In this document: positions 1 through 5,484 of the stretch, in pieces
How positions within the stretch are numbered: position 1 is the stretch's first letter
Layout of the letters: every line of letters begins with the position of its first letter
DNA from: an uncultured Bacillota bacterium
Lineage (GTDB): Bacteria > Bacillota_I > Bacilli_A > RF39 > UBA660
Reading direction: 5' to 3'
Length of the DNA: 7,186 nucleotides
Assembly: GCA_945928335.1 (NCBI GenBank)
Contig: CAMENK010000035.1
Coordinates: 1-7,186 of the forward strand
The notes under the pieces: model-generated
Told to the model about the DNA's origin: nothing
Databases searched by the model: none
The model's input: only the letters and a program-made list of their open reading frames with translations
Position numbers and translations under genes: made by a program

Positions 1-2480
1 ATGAATCAAAGTCTTCAATTTTAGATTATGTTGAAAATTCAATTTTAGTTTATCAGGATTATGATCAAATAAAAAATGTGGAAAGTAATATACATGTTCA
101 AATGAGATATTATGAAGATTATAATTCGTTGTTAAATTTGAGTGATATTAAAAATAATTTTACTTTGTATGTTGATACTTTGAATAATAAGGGTGAATAT
201 GATAAAACTATTTTTTCTAAATCTATAGATAATTATAACAATAAAAGGGATAACTTTATAAATGATATTAATAAAACTAATGGATATTTATGTTCTACGG
301 ATGAGTCTTTTATTAAAACTTTAAATATTAATACTAAAGTTTTAAAAATTGATATAGCATCTGGATTTATTTATAATGATATTTATTATTATTCTAAAAA
401 TGATTTGTTCACTTTTCAAAATAAAGTTAAATATGAAACTGGATATAAGTTAGGTAAGAAAATAGAATCTTTAGATAAGTTAGAAGTTGGAGATTATGTT
501 GTTCATAAAACTAATGGAATTGGTATTTACTTAGGGATATCTACTATTACAAAGAATGGATTAGCTAAAGATTATATAATGATTAAATATAAAGGTGATG
601 ATAAATTATATCTTTCAGTTGATAATCTTGATAAGCTTTATAAATATTCATCTAAGGATGGTGCTAAGCCTACCATTTATAAGCTTAATAGTACTGAATG
701 GCAAAAAACTAAATTAAAAATCAAAAATAAGATTCAAGATATAAGTAGTGAGCTTGTTAAAATTTATAGAGAAAGAAATATTTCTAAAGTTGATCCATTT
801 AAGGAAGACACTCCTGAACAAACTATTTTTGAAAATGAATTTATTTTTGAAGAAACTCCAGATCAATTGAAATGTTCAGCTGAAATAAAAAGAGATTTAG
901 AAAGTTCTAAACCTATGGATAGGCTTTTATGTGGTGATGTTGGATATGGTAAAACTGAAGTTATTTTTAGGGCGATTTTTAAAGCAATTATGAATAATAA
1001 GCAAGTAATGTATTTGTGTCCTACGACTTTATTAAGTTTTCAACAATATAGTTCGGCTTTAAGTAGATTTAGAAATTTTGCTGTTAATATAGCTGTTTTA
1101 AATAGATATACTTCAAAAAAAGATGAAAAAGAAATTTTAGAAAAATTATCTAATGGTAAAATTGATGTTATTTTTGGAACACATAGATTATTAAGCCCTG
1201 ATATTAAATTAAAAGATTTGGGTTTATTAATTATTGATGAAGAACAGCGATTTGGAGTTATGCATAAAGAAAAGATTAAGAAAATTAAATCCAATGTTCA
1301 TGTACTTAGTGTTTCAGCAACCCCAATACCTAGGAGTTTACAAATGAGTTTGATTGGTATAAGAGATTTATCCTTAATTGAAACTCCACCATTTAATAAA
1401 TTACCAGTGCAGACTTATGTTATAAATTATGATCCGTATATTGTTCGAGAAGTTATTCTTAAAGAAAAAGCACGGTTTGGTCAATCTTTTATACTTTATA
1501 ATAAAGTTGAAGATATGGAAGATGTTGTTGCTAAATTAAAAATGCTTATTCCTGAAGTTTCAATATGTTATGCACATGGTAAAATGAATAAAGATGAAAT
1601 GCAAGATGTAGTTTATGAATTTAATCAAGGAAGGTTTGATGTATTAGTTAGTACAACTATTATAGAAAATGGTATTGATGTTCCTAACGCTAATACAATT
1701 ATTGTAATGGATGCTGATAAATTTGGATTGAGTCAACTTTATCAAATTAGAGGAAGAGTTGGGCGTAGCGATAAACAAGCATATGCATATTTAATGTATG
1801 ATAAACAAAAGGTATTGAGTGATACAGCTATTAAGAGATTAGATTCTATTAAAGAATTTACTGAACTTGGTAGTGGTTATAAAATTGCTATGAGAGATTT
1901 AAGCATTAGGGGTGCAGGTGATTTACTTGGTAAAGAACAGGCTGGATTTATTGATTCTGTTGGAGTAGACTTATATATTGAGCTAATAAATGAGGAACTT
2001 AAGGGTGAAAAAGAGGAAGAAAATCAAATTACCAAAATTGATGACGTTCAAAATCATATAGATAAAAAATATTCTGAAGAAGATAATATTATTATAGAAT
2101 TACATAAAAAAATTTCTAAGATTTCTTCTTATGAAGAATATAAATCACTTTATGCTGAAATAGAAGATAGATTTGGAATAGTAGATGATAATTTAAATTT
2201 ATATATGTATGAAGTATTGGTAGAAAGTTTATTAAATAGATTAAATATTAAATTGATAACTAATGATAAAAATAAATTTTCTATTCGGTTAGATGATTAT
2301 ATTTATAAGAAACTAAATATTGAAAAATTATTTATTGAGGCTACTAAAATATGTACTAAATTTAATTTTGTTTATAGAGGAAATTCAATTTTTATATCAA
2401 TTAATAAATTTAATTTAGAAAAACATTATTTATTTTATGTTTATGATTTATTGATTTATATAGAAAAAAACAAAAATTAG
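1..2480 (+). CDS. mfd: Transcription-repair coupling factor Mfd, 5'-truncated
   Basis: ATP-dependent translocase that removes RNA polymerase stalled at DNA lesions and recruits UvrA for nucleotide excision repair. The frame is open from base 3 to the TAG at 2478-2480, giving 825 residues of a protein usually near 1,150, so about 300 N-terminal residues lie off the left edge. The GTG at 78 is internal: the 25 codons before it are open and Mfd-like. Counting from base 3, the RNA polymerase-binding beta-barrel is at about 155-230 (GDYVVH at 163). The helicase core shows TPDQ at 285, Walker A GDVGYGKTE at 311, DEEQ at 412, SATPIPR at 438, ENGID at 555 and QIRGRVGR at 581. The translocation (TRG) motif IRGAGDLLGKEQ starts at about 635, followed by the C-terminal domain. 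One usually conserved site differs: the family's VHxxHGIG reads VHKTNGIG. The ATPase motifs are intact, so the protein should be active. Identity is certain from the motifs. Confidence 0.97.
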   Translation, partial: ESKSSILDYVENSILVYQDYDQIKNVESNIHVQMRYYEDYNSLLNLSDIKNNFTLYVDTLNNKGEYDKTIFSKSIDNYNNKRDNFINDINKTNGYLCSTDESFIKTLNINTKVLKIDIASGFIYNDIYYYSKNDLFTFQNKVKYETGYKLGKKIESLDKLEVGDYVVHKTNGIGIYLGISTITKNGLAKDYIMIKYKGDDKLYLSVDNLDKLYKYSSKDGAKPTIYKLNSTEWQKTKLKIKNKIQDISSELVKIYRERNISKVDPFKEDTPEQTIFENEFIFEETPDQLKCSAEIKRDLESSKPMDRLLCGDVGYGKTEVIFRAIFKAIMNNKQVMYLCPTTLLSFQQYSSALSRFRNFAVNIAVLNRYTSKKDEKEILEKLSNGKIDVIFGTHRLLSPDIKLKDLGLLIIDEEQRFGVMHKEKIKKIKSNVHVLSVSATPIPRSLQMSLIGIRDLSLIETPPFNKLPVQTYVINYDPYIVREVILKEKARFGQSFILYNKVEDMEDVVAKLKMLIPEVSICYAHGKMNKDEMQDVVYEFNQGRFDVLVSTTIIENGIDVPNANTIIVMDADKFGLSQLYQIRGRVGRSDKQAYAYLMYDKQKVLSDTAIKRLDSIKEFTELGSGYKIAMRDLSIRGAGDLLGKEQAGFIDSVGVDLYIELINEELKGEKEEENQITKIDDVQNHIDKKYSEEDNIIIELHKKISKISSYEEYKSLYAEIEDRFGIVDDNLNLYMYEVLVESLLNRLNIKLITNDKNKFSIRLDDYIYKKLNIEKLFIEATKICTKFNFVYRGNSIFISINKFNLEKHYLFYVYDLLIYIEKNKN

Positions 2481-2504
2481 CGGTTAATTAATTTTTGTTT
2501 TTTT
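2464..2504. terminator. Shared bidirectional A/T hairpin terminator between convergent mfd and ppa
   Basis: A perfect 16-bp inverted repeat, 2464-2479 against 2489-2504, with a 9-nt loop. Each arm has only one G-C pair. The transcript of either strand ends the stem in a U-run (seven Ts at 2498-2504 on plus, the complement of the seven As at 2464-2470 on minus), so it can terminate both genes. The arms code for the last residues of both proteins: the stop codons, TAG at 2478-2480 and the minus-strand TAA at 2486-2484, are three bases apart inside the structure. The stem is thermodynamically weak for its length, so termination strength is inferred. Confidence 0.7.
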
Positions 2505-2978
2505 ATATTCTTCTTTATATTTTTCAATAAGAATCAATGCTTCTTTTTTATTATGAAAATCTTTAGTAGTTACTTTTATATTTTGTAAGGTTTTATAATT
2601 CTGAAAAAAGTCTTTAATTTCTGCTCTTTGATGTTCTGTTAAATCTTCTAGTTTGTTAATATTTTCAAATCTTGGATCTTTATCTACTACTGCAATTATT
2701 TTTTCATCATGATCGCCATTATCGATGATTGCTAAATAGCCTATTACTCTCGCATCTACTACACAACCTGGAAATGTTGGATATGAGCTTATGACTAATA
2801 TATCTAAAGGATCCCCATCAGGAGATAAAGTATTATCGATAAATCCGTATTCTCCAGGATATGTTAAAGCACTATATAGTACTCTATCTAATTTTATCTT
2901 TCCACTTTCTTTATTTATTTCAAATTTATTTTTTGTTCCCATTGGGATTTCTATTATTGCTTCTACAATATTATTCAT
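2484..2978 (-). CDS. ppa: Family I (soluble) inorganic pyrophosphatase
   Basis: Cytoplasmic Mg-dependent enzyme that hydrolyses pyrophosphate to two phosphates and so pulls nucleic-acid and aminoacyl-tRNA synthesis forward. The start is the ATG at 2978, giving 164 aa, normal for the family. An in-frame GTG at 2987 lies inside the SD sequence AGGTG (plus-strand 2985-2989), six bases before the ATG, so it is not used. Residues matching the E. coli active site are present: E10, K18, E20, R32, Y40, Y44, the DGDPLD signature (D54, D56, D59), D86, D91, K93 and Y128-K129. The enzyme is therefore expected to be active. The gene is monocistronic, converges on mfd and diverges from spoVT, splitting the mfd-spoVT pair that is adjacent in Bacillus subtilis. 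Many Bacilli use the unrelated family II (DHH) enzyme, so the family I type is mildly informative about lineage. Confidence 0.96.
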   Translation of the reverse strand: MNNIVEAIIEIPMGTKNKFEINKESGKIKLDRVLYSALTYPGEYGFIDNTLSPDGDPLDILVISSYPTFPGCVVDARVIGYLAIIDNGDHDEKIIAVVDKDPRFENINKLEDLTEHQRAEIKDFFQNYKTLQNIKVTTKDFHNKKEALILIEKYKEEYKKTKIN

Positions 2979-2984
2979 TTTAAT

Positions 2985-2989
2985 CACCT
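2985..2989 (-). promoter_or_regulatory. ppa ribosome binding site, decides the start
   Basis: AGGTG on the minus strand ends six bases before the ATG at 2978. It overlaps the alternative in-frame GTG at 2987, which rules that codon out as the start. Confidence 0.8.
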
Positions 2990-2995
2990 ACTTAA

Positions 2996-3024
2996 AGTAT
3001 AATTTATTAGAAGTTTAATGTCAA
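2996..3024 (-). promoter_or_regulatory. Sigma-A-type promoter of ppa
   Basis: Minus-strand TTGACA (plus 3019-3024), a 17-bp spacer and TATACT (plus 2996-3001): a perfect -35 and a -10 with one mismatch. Transcription should start near 2989, which would put the SD at the very 5' end of the mRNA and leave a leader of about 11 nt. A second, weaker set lies upstream: TTGACA at 3047-3052, 16 bp, TACTAT at 3025-3030. It could be a tandem promoter or chance. Confidence 0.8.
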
Positions 3025-3027
3025 ATA

Positions 3028-3056
3028 GTATATTTATGTTATTTTATGTCAAAATA
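3028..3056 (+). promoter_or_regulatory. Candidate forespore (sigma-G/sigma-F type) promoter of spoVT
   Basis: GTATA at 3028-3032 fits the -35 pattern GHATR. After 17 bp, CAAAATA at 3050-3056 fits the sigma-G -10 pattern CATNNTA with one mismatch. Six bases separate the -10 from the SD GAGGTG. B. subtilis spoVT is a sigma-G gene, so the assignment makes sense, but the region is so A/T-rich that chance matches are a real risk. Confidence 0.38.
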
Positions 3057-3062
3057 TATATA

Positions 3063-3068
3063 GAGGTG
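3063..3068 (+). promoter_or_regulatory. spoVT ribosome binding site, decides the start
   Basis: GAGGTG lies three bases before the ATG at 3072 (five counting from the GAGG core). It lies downstream of the in-frame ATG at 3018 and selects 3072 instead. Confidence 0.75.
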
Positions 3069-3071
3069 TTT

Positions 3072-3575
3072 ATGAAAAATACAGGTGTTGTTAGAAAAAT
3101 AGATGATTTAGGCAGAATTGTAATTCCAAAAGAAATTAGAAAAAGTTTAAATATAAAAAATGGAGAAGATTTGCAGATTTTTGTTGACAATGATAATATT
3201 GTTTTAAAAAAGTATGTTAAGATTTTATCAATAAAGGAATATGCTGAGGTTTTGATTAAAGAATTTAAAAAGTTTACTAATTCATTAATTTGTATAACAG
3301 ATAAGGAAAAAATAATAGTTAGTAGTGATAGTAGTTATATAGGTATTTTAAATAATAAAAAAGTATTAGAGTCAATAGAAGAACGAAAAATATTACAAGA
3401 TTATCAATTATTTTTTGGAGATAAAGTAATTGATAAGTATTTTTTAATTCTTCCTATTATAGTTGATGCTAATACGATTGGAACTATTATTTTAATAAAT
3501 AATAACAAAATTGATGATAAAGATATGATGCTTTCAAATATATTAAGGTCTCTTTTAACTTTAAATATGTATTAA
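3072..3575 (+). CDS. spoVT: Stage V sporulation protein T, AbrB/GAF transcription regulator
   Basis: Forespore transcription factor that in B. subtilis adjusts sigma-G-dependent genes late in sporulation. The start at 3072 gives 167 aa (B. subtilis 178). The protein then begins MKNTGVVRKIDDLGRIVIPK, aligning with the SpoVT N-terminus; starting at the in-frame ATG at 3018 would add 18 unmatched residues with no SD. Residues 1-50 form the AbrB-type swapped-hairpin DNA-binding domain (RIVIPKEIRKSLNIKNGEDLQI). Residues about 55-165 match the GAF-like C-terminal domain in size and pattern (LICITDKEKIIVSSD; PIIVDANTIGTIILI). The C-terminal domain and the mfd neighbourhood favour SpoVT over AbrB or Abh, which are about 95 aa. 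No terminator is evident after the stop, so read-through into rpmE is possible. Confidence 0.92.
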   Translation: MKNTGVVRKIDDLGRIVIPKEIRKSLNIKNGEDLQIFVDNDNIVLKKYVKILSIKEYAEVLIKEFKKFTNSLICITDKEKIIVSSDSSYIGILNNKKVLESIEERKILQDYQLFFGDKVIDKYFLILPIIVDANTIGTIILINNNKIDDKDMMLSNILRSLLTLNMY

Positions 3576-3590
3576 AATAAAAAATTTCTC

Positions 3591-3619
3591 TTGAAAAAGT
3601 TATTGAAAAATGATATATT
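3591..3619 (+). promoter_or_regulatory. Sigma-A-type promoter of rpmE
   Basis: TTGAAA at 3591-3596, a 17-bp spacer and TATATT at 3614-3619, each hexamer with one mismatch to consensus. The predicted start near 3625 leaves a leader of about 46 nt before the rpmE ATG, the longest leader predicted from any promoter assigned here. Confidence 0.75.
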
Positions 3620-3620
3620 A

Positions 3621-3671
3621 CTTCACGAAGGGTTTCTATAGTTTTAAAACTATGGCGAAAGGAGAATGAAA
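3621..3671 (+). promoter_or_regulatory. Structured 5' leader of rpmE, candidate L31 autoregulatory element
   Basis: The leader contains a perfect palindrome at 3638-3653 (ATAGTTTT/AAAACTAT). It is flanked by the related strings CGAAGGG (3626-3632) and GGCGAAAGGAG (3654-3664), the latter carrying the SD. Single-stranded purine blocks either side of a stem that ends just before the SD suggest control of translation by folding or protein binding. L31 leader motifs, including one in Firmicutes, have been described as ribosomal-protein autoregulation sites. Assignment to that class is inference from position and shape. Confidence 0.5.
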
Positions 3672-3869
3672 ATGAAAAAAGGAATTCATCCAGAACTTAA
3701 AGAATGCAAAGTTAAATGCGCTTGCGGTAATGAATTTACTACTATGAGTACTAAAAGTGAAATACAATTAGAAACATGTAATAAATGTCATTCTTTTTAT
3801 ACAGGAAAACGTGTAACTGCAAGAACTGGTAATGTTCAAAAATTTAAAGAAAAATATGGAATGAAATAG
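3672..3869 (+). CDS. rpmE: 50S ribosomal protein L31, zinc-binding form
   Basis: Small protein that bridges the large and small ribosomal subunits near the central protuberance. It has 65 aa from the ATG at 3672, which lies seven bases after GGAG (3661-3664). The in-frame ATG at 3666 is only one base from that SD and is rejected. The start MKKGIHPELKE and the end KFKEKYGMK match the B. subtilis RpmE pattern. Four cysteines, C16, C18, C36 and C39 (CxC plus CxxC), form the zinc site, so this is the zinc-containing type and not the zinc-free YtiA/RpmE2 type induced by zinc starvation. It has its own promoter, leader and terminator. Confidence 0.97.
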   Translation: MKKGIHPELKECKVKCACGNEFTTMSTKSEIQLETCNKCHSFYTGKRVTARTGNVQKFKEKYGMK

Positions 3870-3894
3870 TCATCAATGGCTATTTTTTATTTTA
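3864..3894 (+). terminator. Rho-independent terminator of rpmE
   Basis: A 9-bp stem, 3864-3872 (AAATAGTCA) with 3877-3885 (TGGCTATTT), including one T-G wobble and a TCAA loop. It is followed by a T-rich tail with Ts at 3886-3888 and 3890-3893. The rpmE stop codon (3867-3869) is inside the left arm. Confidence 0.8.
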
Positions 3895-3920
3895 ATCTTT
3901 ATTTTTTTATAAAAGACATT

Positions 3921-3926
3921 TATAAT
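3921..3926 (+). promoter_or_regulatory. Candidate -10 element for rpiB
   Basis: A perfect TATAAT followed by six bases and then the SD GGGTGA. No convincing -35 is present 16-18 bp upstream (TTTATT or similar), so this is supported only by the hexamer, the upstream rpmE terminator and the geometry shared with other promoters here. Confidence 0.4.
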
Positions 3927-3932
3927 TATATT

Positions 3933-3938
3933 GGGTGA
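3933..3938 (+). promoter_or_regulatory. rpiB ribosome binding site, decides the start
   Basis: GGGTGA ends four bases before the ATG at 3943. It overlaps the in-frame TTG at 3931, which would have no SD of its own, so the ATG is the start. Confidence 0.65.
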
Positions 3939-3942
3939 TATA

Positions 3943-4494
3943 ATGAAAATAGGTATAGCTTCAGACCATAGGGGTTATAAAACTAAAACTAAAATAATAA
4001 AATATTTAAAAAGAAAAAGAATAGAATTTATTGATTTTGGTACTAATGATACTAATAGTGTAGATTATAATGATTTTGCTATTAAGGTCACTGATGCCAT
4101 AAATAATGGAGAAATAACTAATGGTATCTTAGTATGCGGTACTGGCATTGGAATGTCTATTGTTGCAAATAAAGTTAAAGGAATTATGTGTGCAAAAGTT
4201 GATAATGCTAAAGAAGCTAAATTATGTAAGGAACATAATAATGCAAATGTTATTAGTTTAAGTTCTTCTTTATCTTTTTTTGAAGTGAAGGATATAATTG
4301 ATGCTTATATAAAGGCTAAATTTAAGGATGAAGAGAGATATAATAGAAGGATTGATAAAATAAAATCTTTAGAAACTTCATATTCTAACGAAGTTAAGAA
4401 TAATATTTCTAAATCTGTTAAAAAAATAAAAACTTCTTCAGTAAAAAAAATTACAAGAAAAAATAATTCTAAAAAAGAAGAAGATAATAAATAG
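3943..4494 (+). CDS. rpiB: Ribose-5-phosphate isomerase B with basic C-terminal tail
   Basis: Interconverts ribose 5-phosphate and ribulose 5-phosphate in the non-oxidative pentose phosphate pathway; cytoplasmic. It has 183 aa from the ATG at 3943, where the family is typically about 145-150. The N-terminal SDHRG (D8, H9), VDYNDFA at 40, the catalytic CGTGIGMS (C65), EHNNANV (H98) and the phosphate-site ERYNRRIDKI (R132, R136) all match RpiB. Two things are odd. The loop after EHNNANV, usually LGxR, reads LSSSL, so a conserved phosphate-contacting Arg appears to be Ser109. Residues about 141-183 form a Lys/Ser/Asn-rich tail, probably disordered, with a near-repeat SVKKIKT/SVKKITR. LacA/LacB and related sugar-phosphate isomerases share the fold; the CGTG and RRIDKI motifs favour RpiB. 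It is followed after 34 bp by spoIID. Confidence 0.88.
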   Translation: MKIGIASDHRGYKTKTKIIKYLKRKRIEFIDFGTNDTNSVDYNDFAIKVTDAINNGEITNGILVCGTGIGMSIVANKVKGIMCAKVDNAKEAKLCKEHNNANVISLSSSLSFFEVKDIIDAYIKAKFKDEERYNRRIDKIKSLETSYSNEVKNNISKSVKKIKTSSVKKITRKNNSKKEEDNK

Positions 4495-4528
4495 TAATAT
4501 TATTAGATGTTATGGAATATATAATTAT

Positions 4529-5443
4529 ATGAAAATATTAAAAAAATATATAATTATTATTCCTATTTTGATTATTCTTTTTCTTTTAACTCTACCTAAA
4601 GAGAGTGAATCAAATAATATATTAAAAGAAAATATGTATGATGAAAATAAAATTGTTAGTGTTTCATATAATTCTTCAATATCTCAAATGTCTATGGATG
4701 ATTATTTAATTGGCGTTTTAGCGTGTGAGATGCCTGCCTCTTTTAATAAAGAAGCACTAAAGGCTGGTGCAGTAGCGGCAAGAACTTTTTATTATTATAA
4801 GGAGTTAACCTTAGTAAATTATATTGCCGTTTCTAGTGATCAATGCTATATATCTATTGAGGAAATGCATGATAAGTGGGGAGAAAAGTTTCAATATTAT
4901 TATAATATTTTAAAAGACGCAGTGAAGGAAACTAATGAAGAGGTTCTTTATTATGAAGAAAATATTATAAAATCTTTTTATTTTAGCTTAAGTAATGGAA
5001 AAACTGAAAATTCGTCTTCAGTTTTTGGAGAGGAACTTCCATATTTGATTACTGTAGATTCGAGTTGGGATAAAAATATTAATAATTTTGAAGTTAAAGT
5101 TACTATGTCATTAGAAGAATTTGTTAATAAGTTAGAAATTGTTAACACGAAAAATATAGAAATTAAAAACATTATTAGAGATTCAAGTGATCGTGTTGAT
5201 AAATTACAAATCAATGATAACCATTATACAGGAGTTGAGTTTAGAAAATTATTAGGACTTAGAAGTACTGACTTTGATATTATCATTTCAAATAATATTG
5301 TTACTTTAATTACAAGGGGATATGGACATGGAGTTGGAATGAGTCAATATGGTGCTAATGAAATGGCTAAGATGGGGTATACTTACGAAGAAATTTTAAA
5401 ATATTATTATACAGGAGTTGAATTAAAAAAATATTGTGTATAA
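4529..5443 (+). CDS. spoIID: Stage II sporulation protein D, engulfment peptidoglycan hydrolase
   Basis: Membrane-anchored lytic transglycosylase of the mother-cell SpoIID-SpoIIM-SpoIIP complex, which thins septal peptidoglycan and drives engulfment. It has 304 aa. Residues 7-22 form an N-terminal hydrophobic anchor. The catalytic-glutamate motif CEMPASFNKEALKAGAVAAR carries E67. SNGKTENSSSVFG at 155 is the usual S-x-G-x-TE segment, and RGYGHGVGMSQYGA at 263 plus the YYTGVEL ending are diagnostic. No second in-frame start exists nearby and no good SD precedes the ATG (only GGA at 4514-4516, 12 bases away). It may therefore be translated weakly or by coupling to rpiB. It is normally a sigma-E gene; no convincing sigma-E promoter is visible. 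It is followed by spoIIQ after 41 bp, the classic order. Confidence 0.95.
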   Translation: MKILKKYIIIIPILIILFLLTLPKESESNNILKENMYDENKIVSVSYNSSISQMSMDDYLIGVLACEMPASFNKEALKAGAVAARTFYYYKELTLVNYIAVSSDQCYISIEEMHDKWGEKFQYYYNILKDAVKETNEEVLYYEENIIKSFYFSLSNGKTENSSSVFGEELPYLITVDSSWDKNINNFEVKVTMSLEEFVNKLEIVNTKNIEIKNIIRDSSDRVDKLQINDNHYTGVEFRKLLGLRSTDFDIIISNNIVTLITRGYGHGVGMSQYGANEMAKMGYTYEEILKYYYTGVELKKYCV

Positions 5444-5466
5444 AAATATAATTATTGTTCACATTA
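5438..5466 (+). promoter_or_regulatory. Candidate forespore (sigma-F/sigma-G type) promoter of spoIIQ
   Basis: GTATA at 5438-5442, 17 bp, then CACATTA at 5460-5466: the same GTATA-N17-CANANTA layout as upstream of spoVT, again six bases before the SD (GGAG at 5473). B. subtilis spoIIQ uses sigma-F, whose -10 shares this core but prefers GG upstream, absent here. The -35 overlaps the end of spoIID. This promoter would uncouple forespore spoIIQ expression from mother-cell spoIID expression, as biology requires. Confidence 0.38.
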
Positions 5467-5484
5467 TTAGTAGGAGAGTGAGCA

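Noticed and set aside
78..80. GTG as the start of mfd
   Set aside because: The same frame is open to the left edge (25 codons from base 3) and its translation is Mfd-like; no SD precedes the GTG.
1040..1294. Minus-strand open frame inside mfd
   Set aside because: Antisense shadow of the conserved helicase region; no SD and no recognisable protein. The same reasoning applies to minus-strand frames at 4978-5214, 5367-5552 and 5815-6006.
2791..3018. Plus-strand open frame antisense to ppa
   Set aside because: It lies opposite conserved pyrophosphatase codons, so it is explained as a shadow.
3018..3071. Upstream ATG for spoVT adding 18 residues
   Set aside because: No SD, the extension does not resemble SpoVT, and it overlaps the ppa promoter; the ATG at 3072 has GAGGTG just upstream.
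4378..4406. Sigma-E-like promoter in the rpiB tail (TCATATT, 14 bp, AATAATAT) for spoIID
   Set aside because: The -35 fits, but the -10 lacks both expected Cs and it is over 100 bp upstream; A/T-rich chance is the simpler explanation.
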